DNA of 16,008 nucleotides from Desulfobacteraceae bacterium (GCA_030642545.1 DAOWNP010000018.1:1-16008), one strand, 5' to 3'. Counted from the first letter of the stretch, positions 1 to 6,857 are shown. Notes: generated by a model from the sequence alone, not told the origin. A program made the numbers and translations.

Positions 1-93
1 AGCTCAAGAGTAAGGGGGAACCCAGCTCTTTGGGGATGGCTCGTAATGGCGACGGCGATTACCGTCCCTGATCTTTTGTTGAAAACTTCATGA
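1..93 (+). other. GC-rich structured segment upstream of the SDR gene, identity unknown
   Basis: This stretch is clearly richer in G+C than the DNA around it and folds well as RNA on the plus strand. Bases 6-10 (AAGAG) pair with 26-30 (CTCTT), and inside them 14-16 (GGG) pair with 21-23 (CCC) around a GGAA tetraloop. Bases 33-38 (GGGATG) pair with 63-68 (CGTCCC), stacked on 43-47 (GTAAT) with 58-62 (ATTAC). It could be the 3' part of a structured RNA or leader, or part of a repeat cut by the window edge. Plus frame 1 is also open from the edge to a TGA at 91-93, so the tail of an upstream gene cannot be excluded. I do not recognise a known riboswitch class. Confidence 0.35.
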
Positions 94-216
94 CTTAAAA
101 TTAAGATAGGCCGCTTACCGGCTTGCTCATGCCCAATTGCATATAATAATTTTATTTCAACTTTCATTTAGACATTAATTAACATTTTTAAAAAAATAAC
201 AACCCTGGAGGTTAAA

Positions 217-978
217 ATGATCAATTTTTCACTTGAAGGAAAAATAGCAGTTATTACAGGAGCAAGCAGAGGAATAGGAGAGGCAACAGCAATAACACTC
301 GCAGATCATGGAGCATATTGTATTCTTGCAAGCCGCAAAGCAGAAGGGCTCAATAAAGTTGCTGAAAAAATTACAAAAGCAGGTGGAAAAGCAGAAGTTA
401 TACCCTGCCATACAGGATACAAAGACCAGATACAAGAACTTTTCAAAACAGTTGAAAGTAAACATGGAAAACTTGACATTTTAATAAACAATGCTGCAAC
501 AAATCCCCACTTTGGACCTCTTGAAACAGCCGAAGAGAGTATGTGGGATAAAATAATGGATGTAAACTTAAAAGGGCCTTTTTTAATGATTCAGGAAGCT
601 GTGAAGCTAATGGAAAAAGCAGACTCAGGAAGCATCGTGAATGTTTCATCTGTAGCTGGAGTATCTCCTGGTGTTTTCCAGGGGATTTATTCTATTTCCA
701 AAGCAGGAGTCATTTCCATGACAAAAGCTTTTGCAAAAGAGCTTGCTCCTAAAAATATAAGAGTTAATGCTTTGCTTCCAGGACTTACTGAAACAAAACT
801 TGCAGGTGCACTGTTTGACAATAAAGATATTTATAATATAGCAATGGACATGATACCCATGAAACGCCATGCTCAACCAATGGAAATGGCAGGTTCTATC
901 CTCTATCTTGTAACAGATGCAGCATCTTCATTTACAACAGGACTATGTCTTGTATGTGATGGCGGAATGATAGCTTGA
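217..978 (+). CDS. Short-chain dehydrogenase/reductase (SDR) family oxidoreductase
   Basis: A 253-residue classical SDR that should reduce or oxidise a carbonyl/hydroxyl group with NAD(P)(H) in the cytoplasm. The cofactor motif TGASRGIG is at residues 14-21, the structural NNAA motif at 91-94, the catalytic Asn at N117, and the Ser-Tyr-Lys triad at S145, Y158 and K162. R40 and K41 just after the second beta strand suggest preference for NADP(H) (inference). The C-terminal CDGG motif is typical of the family and the length is normal. The start is supported by GGAGG at 207-211, five bases before ATG. The protein resembles the general 3-oxoacyl reductase/DHRS4-like group, but its substrate cannot be read from sequence. 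It stands alone, so no operon partner narrows its role. It is not the fabG of the synthesis cluster, which lies at 3707-4453. Confidence 0.9.
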   Translation: MINFSLEGKIAVITGASRGIGEATAITLADHGAYCILASRKAEGLNKVAEKITKAGGKAEVIPCHTGYKDQIQELFKTVESKHGKLDILINNAATNPHFGPLETAEESMWDKIMDVNLKGPFLMIQEAVKLMEKADSGSIVNVSSVAGVSPGVFQGIYSISKAGVISMTKAFAKELAPKNIRVNALLPGLTETKLAGALFDNKDIYNIAMDMIPMKRHAQPMEMAGSILYLVTDAASSFTTGLCLVCDGGMIA

Positions 979-1041
979 TTTTTTATGGTTCTTTTCTCAT
1001 TTTTGACATTAATACTTAAATATAACTGTAAGCCTATTGTT

Positions 1042-1085
1042 CATACTCAGTAGAGACGTTGCATGCAACGTCTCTACTGAGTATG
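1042..1085. repeat. Perfect 44-bp palindrome with no loop
   Basis: The left half (1042-1063, starting CATACTCAGTAGAGACG) is the exact reverse complement of the right half (1064-1085), with TGCATGCA at the centre. A perfect 22-bp arm is far beyond chance in this AT-rich DNA. There is no T-run behind it, so it is not a standard intrinsic terminator, although it could still stop or stabilise the SDR transcript that ends 64 bp upstream. The core resembles the short REP-like palindromes found in many copies in several bacterial phyla; that resemblance is from memory and unchecked. Confidence 0.85.
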
Positions 1086-1190
1086 GAATATCCATATTAA
1101 TTTGTGTAACTTTTTTGTATTGCACCCGAATATAATAGAATATATAACATGCAAAAATCGTAATTTCTCAAAACTATTATATATTAACCC

Positions 1191-1238
1191 TTTTTTCCTA
1201 TTGCATAATGGAACATCCAATTATGCAATAGGAAAAAA
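1191..1238. repeat. Inverted repeat, 19-bp arms and 10-base loop
   Basis: Bases 1191-1209 (TTTTTTCCTATTGCATAAT) are the exact reverse complement of 1220-1238. The T-run is on the 5' side and the A-run on the 3' side on either strand, the opposite polarity to an intrinsic terminator. The structure is better read as a repeat or small mobile-element remnant. Confidence 0.75.
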
Positions 1239-1602
1239 TAAAATTTTAAAAAAGCAATATTATCCTTTTTTTGAGCAAAAAAATGCAAGCATATAAAATT
1301 TATCTATGTATATAAAGAATCAGAGTGCAAAATATTTTCTGCTTTAAAAAATTTAAACAGGGAAAAAGATTTTATTTTGTTCAGGCTCAAAAAAGGTAAA
1401 AAATTTAATATCTATGAAAATATTACCTGTTTAAACTGTCGGTTAACCTGCGAGGGGTGGGGTGACAAAGAAAAGATATCAATTTAAAAGATTTCCCTTT
1501 CTGCTTATATAGATATCTTGTTCTGATCACTTTTCCTTACATCCCTCCTTTTTTTCTTTTGTAAGCTTATTAACTCATAATGCTTAGGAATGCGGACAAA
1601 AC

Positions 1603-1738
1603 GGCTCTTCCGCAATTATACATAATAGATTCCAGGTCATCTTTGCCCGATCTAAAATCACAAAAACATCAAAAGAGCCAGCTATTCCATCTGTCTTTGA
1701 GTTTTCAGATCGACAGGCTATTACTCATTGTTATGTAT
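1603..1738. repeat. Nested imperfect inverted repeats downstream of fabF
   Basis: Several inverted pairs lie within 140 bp just past the fabF stop codon: GGCTCTT (1603-1609) with AAGAGCC (1673-1679), TACATAATAG (from 1619) with an interrupted CTATT...TTATGTA (ending 1738), and CGATCTAAAA (about 1649) with TTTTCAGATCG (about 1702-1712) with one bulge. The pattern suggests a decayed hairpin element or a structured 3' untranslated region of fabF. There is no clear U-tract terminator. Confidence 0.35.
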
Positions 1739-1755
1739 TGATAAAGTTATAATAA

Positions 1756-2997
1756 CTACTCGGAAACTTTTTTAAGTATTAATGTGGCGTTTGTTCCTCC
1801 AAAGCCAAATGAGTTTGTCATCACATAATCCACATTTTGTTTACGTGCCACATTAGGAACATAATCAAGATCACAATTTTCATCTTTGTTATCTAAGTTT
1901 ATTGTAGGTGGAATAATACTATTTTTTATGGTTAGTGCTGAAAAAGCAGTTTCTATTCCGCCAGATCCTCCAAGAAGGTGGCCTGTCATTGATTTTGTGG
2001 AGCTGATGGCAAGCTTGTATGCATGGTCCTTAAAAACTTTTTTGATTGCTATGGTTTCATAGAGATCATTTAATGGAGTTGATGTACCATGTGCATTAAT
2101 ATAATCTATTGTGTCAGGTGTTATATTGGCTTCATCCAATGCATTTTGCATACACCTTGCAGCTCCGTCACCATCAGGAGAAGGTGCTGTCATATGGTAT
2201 CCATCACTACTTGCACCGTATCCTATTATTTCAGCGTATATTTTTGCTCCTCGATTTACAGCACTTTCATATGTTTCCAGTATCACTATTCCGGAACCTT
2301 CAGCAACGATAAAGCCATCTCTGTCTTTGTCAAAAGGGCGGGATGCTTTTTCAGGCTCATGGTTTCTCGTAGATAAAGCTTTTAATGCATTAAAACCTGC
2401 TATACAGGTTGGTGTAATAACTGCCTCTACCCCTCCTGTTATCATAATATCTGCAGCTCCACGTTTTATTGTCTGATATGCTTCTCCTATTGCGTGAGTG
2501 CCTGCAGCACATGCTGTAGTAATAGCAATGTTTGGGCCTGTTGCTCCAAATTTAATAGAAATTGTCCCTGGTGCCATATTACTTATAAGGGATGGAATGT
2601 AGAAAGGTGTTACACGTCTCGGTCCTTTTTTTTCCATGCTAATACTTGTGCTCTCAATACTTTCAAGGCCACCCAATCCGCATCCTGTTATAACACCTGT
2701 TCTGTGCTTATTTGAACTATCAATAATAATCTTTGAATCTTCTATTGCCATACTGGCTGCACCTACTGCAAAAGCTACAAACGGGAGTGTGCGTTTTACC
2801 TCTTTTGGTTTTAAAAAATCTTTTGCACAAAAATCTTTTACTTCTCCTGCAATTTTTGTTTTAAAATTAGTTGTATCAAATTTGGATATTTCAGTTATAC
2901 CTGATTTTCCCATGCACAGACCTGACCATGTTTTTTCATTGCCCGTTCCGAGTGGAGTTATCAGTCCAATACCTGTTATAACAACCCGTTTTTTCAA
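1756..2997 (-). CDS. fabF: Beta-ketoacyl-ACP synthase II
   Basis: This 413-residue enzyme condenses malonyl-ACP with a growing acyl-ACP in type II fatty acid synthesis. The full catalytic set is present: nucleophile C163 in TTACAAGTHA, H303 in NAHGTSTPLND, K335 in STKSMTGH, and H340. The GFGG loop at residues 398-401, with the gating Phe at F399, is also present. Length is normal for FabF. The start is a TTG codon at 2995-2997, chosen because it gives the usual MKKRVVITG N-terminus and has AGGAG eight bases upstream (3006-3010). The gene is downstream of rpmF-fabG-acpP on the same strand but separated from acpP by about 455 bp of repeat-bearing DNA. It may therefore have its own promoter: TTGAAA and TACAAA lie near 3043 and 3022 on the minus strand, with a short 15-bp spacer. 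Confidence 0.96.
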   Translation of the reverse strand: MKKRVVITGIGLITPLGTGNEKTWSGLCMGKSGITEISKFDTTNFKTKIAGEVKDFCAKDFLKPKEVKRTLPFVAFAVGAASMAIEDSKIIIDSSNKHRTGVITGCGLGGLESIESTSISMEKKGPRRVTPFYIPSLISNMAPGTISIKFGATGPNIAITTACAAGTHAIGEAYQTIKRGAADIMITGGVEAVITPTCIAGFNALKALSTRNHEPEKASRPFDKDRDGFIVAEGSGIVILETYESAVNRGAKIYAEIIGYGASSDGYHMTAPSPDGDGAARCMQNALDEANITPDTIDYINAHGTSTPLNDLYETIAIKKVFKDHAYKLAISSTKSMTGHLLGGSGGIETAFSALTIKNSIIPPTINLDNKDENCDLDYVPNVARKQNVDYVMTNSFGFGGTNATLILKKVSE

Positions 2998-3452
2998 AAG
3001 AGTTACTCCTTAAATATTTGTAGTAAAATAAATCGAATTTCAACCGTACACTTAGAGCTCACTTAAAATTACCAACTTACTTTTTGAGCGAACCTTAAAA
3101 CTATAATAAAACTTAAAAACTTCTGTGGCTCATTGTATTTAAACCAGTTAGATTTTTTCACACTTTACCATAGCCTATGAACGTGGACAAACTAATTTTT
3201 TATTTGACAGACGCATGCAAAACGTTAATTTATCCAAATTTCTGTGTTAAAAAATAAATTTAATCCGGAAAATACAACTAAGTATGTCTGCGGTTAAATT
3301 GATTTTTTAGCCTTGAACGAGGAAGAAATTTTCATTCCGCAGGCAACCTGTTGAGTGCTGTGTAATATAAGGAACGTGGATGAAATAACTTCCACAATCT
3401 ATGATGTATTATAATTGCGGAAAGAAAGTTGTGTCCGCGTTCCTATAAAGTC
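2998..3452. other. Gene-free, repeat-bearing gap between acpP and fabF
   Basis: In most bacteria acpP and fabF are almost adjacent, yet here about 455 bp lie between them with no believable gene on either strand. The gap contains the fabF ribosome site (3006-3010), a weak fabF promoter candidate (3017-3043), a copy of a dispersed motif (3176-3191), an inverted pair CTGCGG/CCGCAG around 3290 and 3345, and a MITE-like inverted repeat (3370-3444). Element insertion would explain the gap, but that is inference. Confidence 0.6.
3370..3444. repeat. MITE-like imperfect inverted repeat, about 75 bp
   Basis: The left end AGGAACGTGGA (3370-3380) pairs with TCCGCGTTCCT at the right end (3434-3444) over 11 bp with one T-G mismatch. 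Pairing resumes further in with AACTTCC (about 3387-3393) against GGAAAGAAAGTT (about 3419-3430). The left-end sequence AGGAACGTGGATGAAATAA occurs again, exact over 19 bases and inverted, at 13091-13109. It ends 8 bp before the acpP stop codon. Confidence 0.6.
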
Positions 3453-3683
3453 TTATGCTATTTTATTAACATAGGTTATTACATCATTAACTGTAACAAG
3501 TTTTTCTGCTTCATCGTCTGATATTTCGATGTCAAACTCTTCTTCCATTGTCATTATAAGTTCAACAAGATCAAGTGAATCTGCACCAAGATCATTAATA
3601 AATGATGCATCTGGTACAACTTCATTTTCATCAATTCCTAATTTATCTGATATTATGTTAATAATTTTGTTTTCTATTGACAT
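3453..3683 (-). CDS. acpP: Acyl carrier protein
   Basis: This 76-residue acidic protein carries growing acyl chains on a 4'-phosphopantetheine arm. The attachment serine is S36 in the invariant GADSLDLVEL motif, followed by the acidic recognition helix (MEEEFDIEISDDEAEKL) that contacts the Fab enzymes. Length is exactly that of the bacterial family. The start has an AGGAG-type site at about 3694-3699, lying in the 23-bp space behind fabG. That spacing implies co-transcription with fabG. Confidence 0.97.
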   Translation of the reverse strand: MSIENKIINIISDKLGIDENEVVPDASFINDLGADSLDLVELIMTMEEEFDIEISDDEAEKLVTVNDVITYVNKIA

Positions 3684-3706
3684 TTTTTTAAAATCTCCTA
3701 TTTTTC

Positions 3707-4453
3707 TTAAATATAAATACCACCATTTACATTAATTACTTGGCCTGTTATATATCTTGAATTTTTTGAAGCCAAAAATCTAACAACATGGGCAACTTCC
3801 TGAGGTGTTCCTACCCTGCCTAATGGAATTTGTTTAATTAGCTCAGCTTTTAACTTATCTGATAGATTTTCTGTCATGTCTGAGTCAATATATCCGGGTG
3901 CAACTGCATTAACAGTAATGTTTCTTGAAGCAACCTCTTTGGCAATGGCTTTGGTTAATCCTATCAGGCCTGCTTTAGAGGCTACATAATTAGCTTGTCC
4001 TGCATTACCGGAAACACCTACAAGAGATGAAATATTTATGATAGAACCATAATGCTGTCTTATCATTGTTTTAAGGGCTGCTTTTGAACATAAAAAAGCT
4101 CCTTTTAGATTTGTATCTATTACATTGTCCCAATCAGATTCTTTCATTCGAACAATCAGACCGTCTTTGGTTATTCCTGCATTATTAACCAAAACATCAA
4201 TTTTGCCGGTATGCTCTTTAATGTATCTAAAAAAATCATTTACCTCAGTATCTGAAGTAATATTGACTTTTATAGCTGTTGAACTTCCACCAGCCTTGTC
4301 TATTAAATCTCTTGTTTCATCTGCTGATGTTGATGAGGAAAGATAGTTGAAATATACATGGGTGTTTGGAGATGCAAAATCCAAGCATATTGCCCTGCCT
4401 ATACCCCTTGACCCACCTGTTACAACTATAGTTTGTTTTTTGTTGTCAGACAT
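3707..4453 (-). CDS. fabG: 3-oxoacyl-ACP reductase
   Basis: This 248-residue SDR makes the NADPH-dependent reduction of 3-oxoacyl-ACP in fatty acid elongation. Visible motifs are TGGSRGIG (residues 12-19), NNAG (90-93), catalytic N115, S143, Y156 and K160, and the C-terminal VNGG motif. Its position directly before acpP, with 23 bp between them, supports the FabG assignment over other SDRs. The start ATG is at 4451-4453 with only a weak AAAGG-type ribosome site. A palindrome (4481-4506) sits about 28 bp upstream. The protein differs strongly from the SDR at 217-978, so the two are not a recent duplication. Confidence 0.94.
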   Translation of the reverse strand: MSDNKKQTIVVTGGSRGIGRAICLDFASPNTHVYFNYLSSSTSADETRDLIDKAGGSSTAIKVNITSDTEVNDFFRYIKEHTGKIDVLVNNAGITKDGLIVRMKESDWDNVIDTNLKGAFLCSKAALKTMIRQHYGSIINISSLVGVSGNAGQANYVASKAGLIGLTKAIAKEVASRNITVNAVAPGYIDSDMTENLSDKLKAELIKQIPLGRVGTPQEVAHVVRFLASKNSRYITGQVINVNGGIYI

Positions 4454-4480
4454 TTTTGCCTTTGCAACCGTCTATATAAA

Positions 4481-4506
4481 ATTGTATTGTCTTCAACTAA
4501 TACAAT
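4481..4506. promoter_or_regulatory. Operator-like palindrome upstream of fabG
   Basis: ATTGTATT (4481-4488) and AATACAAT (4499-4506) form a perfect 8-bp inverted repeat around a 10-base spacer. It lies in the 133-bp gap between rpmF and fabG, about 28 bp before the fabG start. It could be a regulator site or a small mRNA hairpin. No known operator is recognised. Confidence 0.35.
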
Positions 4507-4586
4507 AAACAGTGTTTAAAATAATGATAAAGCAAACCTGTGAATTCTACAAATCAAAGATATTACAACTTAAGAAAATACTTATA

Positions 4587-4769
4587 CTAATCATCATCTT
4601 TCTGAATAATTGTTCGACCTTTATAGGTTCCACATGCAAGACACATGTGATGTGGTTTTTTAGGCTCTCCGCATGACGGACATTTGGAAAGAGTAATTTC
4701 ATTTATTTTTTGTTGAGCACGTCTCATATTACGTTTCGATTTTGACGTTTTTCGTTTTGGGACTGGCAT
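4587..4769 (-). CDS. rpmF: 50S ribosomal protein L32
   Basis: A 60-residue basic protein of the large ribosomal subunit. The N-terminus MPVPKRKTSKSKRNMRRA is diagnostic of bL32, and C30, C33, C43 and C46 form the zinc-ribbon of the zinc-binding (C+) form. The start is supported by AGGAGAT at 4775-4781. In many bacteria rpmF leads a plsX-fabH-fabD-fabG-acpP-fabF operon. Here it is followed after 133 bp by fabG, with plsX, fabH and fabD absent from this place. A near-consensus promoter (4808-4836) and a palindrome (4792-4807) lie just upstream. Confidence 0.96.
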   Translation of the reverse strand: MPVPKRKTSKSKRNMRRAQQKINEITLSKCPSCGEPKKPHHMCLACGTYKGRTIIQKDDD

Positions 4770-4791
4770 TTATGATCTCCTAAATAAAAAA

Positions 4792-4807
4792 TGTAAATAA
4801 CTTTACA
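4792..4807. promoter_or_regulatory. Palindromic operator candidate at the rpmF transcription start
   Basis: TGTAAATAACTTTACA is a perfect TGTAAA-N4-TTTACA inverted repeat. It lies directly downstream of the predicted -10 box for rpmF and covers the expected transcription start near 4801. That is a classical place for a repressor site. The regulator is unknown; a role in lipid synthesis or ribosome control is inference. Confidence 0.4.
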
Positions 4808-4836
4808 CTTTTAATGATTTTTTTTTTTTATGTCAA
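4808..4836 (-). promoter_or_regulatory. Sigma70-type promoter for the rpmF-fab cluster
   Basis: On the minus strand a perfect -35 box TTGACA (4831-4836) is followed after 17 bp by TAAAAG (4808-4813, four of six to TATAAT). The spacer is a long A-tract. Transcription would start near 4801, about 30 bp before the rpmF ATG. Confidence 0.55.
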
Positions 4837-5022
4837 GCAGAGAATCTGTAATATTTTAAAAACATCTCCTTTTTTTTAAAAAAACTGTTTCTAACTATAT
4901 ATTGTCACATAATTATCCGATTTAAAAAATTGGCATAAGACCAGAAAGAGGAGATAATACTAAAACATCTATCTTAAGCCCTATAATTTAAGTGAAACTC
5001 TTTATGTGGTGGTCTATATATT

Positions 5023-5229
5023 TTATTCAACTTCTTTAATATTTACAGCTCTGTCTTCCTGTAGTTTTTTAACTGCTTTAGCTTTATTTATAGGATCTTT
5101 GATTTTATCTGTTATCTGTTTTGCTGTTTTTGCAGCACTGTTTTTTTCTGCTTTTTCATTGTTGTTGTTATCTGAACAGGCAAAAAACATAATAATAATA
5201 AATATTAAAACATATACTGTTTTTTTCAT
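5023..5229 (-). CDS. Small predicted lipoprotein, function unknown
   Basis: A 68-residue protein with a short basic N-terminus, a hydrophobic stretch at residues 5-17 and a lipobox-like end FFAC with C18 as the likely lipidated residue. The -3 Phe is slightly unusual. Serine after the cysteine suggests outer-membrane sorting by the E. coli rule. The mature part is about 50 residues, Asn-rich at first and then highly charged and Lys-rich, consistent with a helix. GGTGA about seven bases before ATG is a plausible ribosome site. An 83-codon frame on the opposite strand over the same DNA lacks these features. The gene is divergent from gltX and has a 25-bp tandem repeat in its upstream region. 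I do not recognise a family. Confidence 0.6.
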   Translation of the reverse strand: MKKTVYVLIFIIIMFFACSDNNNNEKAEKNSAAKTAKQITDKIKDPINKAKAVKKLQEDRAVNIKEVE

Positions 5230-5269
5230 AAAATCACCAGATTATTTTATATTTTAACAGCTCTTTAGA

Positions 5270-5319
5270 GATTAAATTTATTTTCTTTATATCAGATTAA
5301 ATTTATTTTCTTTATATCA
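5270..5319. repeat. Tandem duplication of a 25-bp unit
   Basis: Bases 5270-5294 are repeated exactly at 5295-5319; the unit starts GATTAAATTTATTTTC and ends TTTATATCA. The repeat lies between the divergent lipoprotein and gltX genes. On the minus strand each copy carries a TATAAAG stretch that could act as a -10 box, so the duplication may double a promoter element. TTTTCTTTAT (5306-5315) is also the inverse of ATAAAGAAAA (5326-5335). Confidence 0.8.
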
Positions 5320-5365
5320 AATAAAATAAAGAAAAAGCAAGTATAATATCAGATCTTGTGTTGGC

Positions 5366-5394
5366 TTGACTATTGTGTTAAATATTTTCTTTAT
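5366..5394 (+). promoter_or_regulatory. Possible gltX promoter
   Basis: TTGACT (5366-5371) is a good -35 box. A spacer of 17 bp leads to CTTTAT (5389-5394), a poor -10 match of three of six. The start would be about 45 bp before gltX. The same TTGACT hexamer appears in front of tRNA-Gln and serA. Confidence 0.35.
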
Positions 5395-5444
5395 GTTTGT
5401 ATATATATTTTAATAAAAAACAAGAATGATAAGGTTAATTAGAT

Positions 5445-6848
5445 ATGGAACAAATTATTACCAGATTTCCACCCAGCCCAACCGGTTACTTACATGTGGG
5501 TGGGGCAAGAACAGCTTTGTTTAACTGGTTATATGCCCGCAGTAAAAATGGTCGTTTTGTGTTGAGAATAGAAGATACTGATATTGCAAGATCAACCAAA
5601 GAATCAGTTGATGCTATTTTTAAAGCGTTAGACTGGTTGGGAATAGACTGGGATGACGGACCTTTTTATCAGTCTGAACGGCTTGATATTTATAAGGAAT
5701 ATATACAAAAACTGATAGATTCTGATAATGCTTATTATTGTACCTGCTCACCTGAAAAAATAAAAAGAGTAAGAGAATCAAATATAGCATTAGGTCAAAC
5801 ACCAAAATATGATGGAACTTGCAGGGATAAAAGGTTAAAAAAATCTGATAAGGCTGTTGTTCGGTTTAGGGCTGATAATTTTGGTACAACTATAGTGGAA
5901 GATATTATAAAAGGAAACATTTTGTTTCAGAATTCGGAAATTGATGATTTTATTATTCAGAGAAGTGATGGTATGCCCATGTATAATTTTGCAGTTGTGG
6001 TTGATGATATTACAATGGGAATAAATACTGTGCTTCGTGGTGATGATCATGTAAGCAATACACCAAAACAGATTGCTTTATACAGGGCTTTGGGATGTTT
6101 GTTACCGGTCTATGGTCATGTTCCTATGGTTTTTGGGAAAGACCGTACCCGCCTTAGTAAAAGGCATGGTGCTATGTCTGTAACAGCATACAAAGATATG
6201 GGATATATGCCTGAGGCATTGATAAATTATCTTGTTCGGCTTGGCTGGTCGCATGGCGATGATGAATTCTTTTTAAAAGATGATTTGATTAAAAAGTTTA
6301 ATATAAAAAACATAGGCATATCTCCAAGTATTTTTGATTCTGAAAAACTATTATCATTAAATGCTGATCATATAAAAGCTGCTCCTTTAGAAAGAACAGC
6401 AATTTGTTTAAAACCATTTTTAGAGGAAAAGAATGTAGAAATAACAGATATGTCATATCTATCAGCTATTGCAGGTACTCTCAATAAAAGAAGTAAAACT
6501 CTTTTGGAGATGGCAGATGGAGCCATGTTTTATTTAGAGAGCAAGGTAGTGTATGATAAAAAAGCAGCAGAAAAGTTTTTAAAGCTTAATGCTTATGATT
6601 GCTTGAGTTTTCTTATTGATCAATTAAAACAGCTTGAATCTTTTACTCAGGAAAATCAGGAGGAGGCTTTTAAAAAAGTAATGGACATGACTGGTTTGAA
6701 ATTTGGTAAAATTGCTCAGCCTGTAAGAGTCGCTCTTACAGGAAAAACTGTCAGCCCTGGGATTTTTGAAATTATTGAAGTGTTGGGAAAAGAGAGAGTA
6801 ATAAAGAGGCTTGAAGAAGCTTTGTTATATATTGATAGTAAAAGATAA
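5445..6848 (+). CDS. gltX: Glutamyl-tRNA synthetase
   Basis: This 467-residue class I enzyme attaches glutamate to tRNA in the cytoplasm. The HIGH-type motif is HVGG (residues 17-20) inside PPSPTGYLHVGGART, and the KMSKS-type motif is LSKR (237-240). A zinc-finger-like set C99, C101 and C126 is present; the fourth ligand is not the His seen in E. coli (YDGTCRD here). The C-terminal part from about residue 320 is the anticodon-binding helical domain, and the length is standard. Only a weak AAGG ribosome site precedes the ATG. The tRNA-Gln gene 50 bp downstream raises the question whether this enzyme also charges tRNA-Gln with glutamate for later amidation by GatCAB. The window cannot decide this. 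Confidence 0.97.
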   Translation: MEQIITRFPPSPTGYLHVGGARTALFNWLYARSKNGRFVLRIEDTDIARSTKESVDAIFKALDWLGIDWDDGPFYQSERLDIYKEYIQKLIDSDNAYYCTCSPEKIKRVRESNIALGQTPKYDGTCRDKRLKKSDKAVVRFRADNFGTTIVEDIIKGNILFQNSEIDDFIIQRSDGMPMYNFAVVVDDITMGINTVLRGDDHVSNTPKQIALYRALGCLLPVYGHVPMVFGKDRTRLSKRHGAMSVTAYKDMGYMPEALINYLVRLGWSHGDDEFFLKDDLIKKFNIKNIGISPSIFDSEKLLSLNADHIKAAPLERTAICLKPFLEEKNVEITDMSYLSAIAGTLNKRSKTLLEMADGAMFYLESKVVYDKKAAEKFLKLNAYDCLSFLIDQLKQLESFTQENQEEAFKKVMDMTGLKFGKIAQPVRVALTGKTVSPGIFEIIEVLGKERVIKRLEEALLYIDSKR

Positions 6849-6857
6849 TTTTTTTTA

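Larger units (their letters stand above)
979..1755. other. Gene-free, repeat-rich intergenic region
   Basis: About 780 bp lie between the convergent SDR and fabF genes. No reading frame here has a credible ribosome site and protein-like composition. A 64-codon frame at 1102-1296 is low-complexity and runs through an inverted repeat. The region instead holds a perfect palindrome (1042-1085), a 19-bp-stem hairpin (1191-1238), a 10-bp inverted pair TTTAAACAGG/CCTGTTTAAA (1352-1361 and 1426-1435), one copy of a dispersed motif (1585-1601) and a set of nested inverted repeats (1603-1738). Confidence 0.7.

Noticed and set aside
1..70. Faint similarity of the GGGGGAACCCA / TTTGGGG stretch to a cyclic-di-AMP (ydaO-type) riboswitch
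   Set aside because: Only short G/C runs agree; the conserved 3' part of that riboswitch is absent and the following gene is not a typical target.
1191..1238. Reading the 19-bp stem hairpin as an intrinsic terminator
   Set aside because: The T-run precedes and the A-run follows the stem on both strands, the wrong order for a terminator.
1102..1296. 64-codon open frame on the plus strand
   Set aside because: No ribosome site, low-complexity composition, and it runs through a hairpin repeat.
2111..2476. 121-codon plus-strand frame opposite fabF
   Set aside because: It lies wholly antisense to a gene with complete FabF motifs and has no family features of its own.
5006..5257. 83-codon hydrophobic frame opposite the lipoprotein gene
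   Set aside because: Its hydrophobicity is the mirror of Lys/Glu codons on the other strand; the minus-strand frame has a lipobox and a ribosome site.
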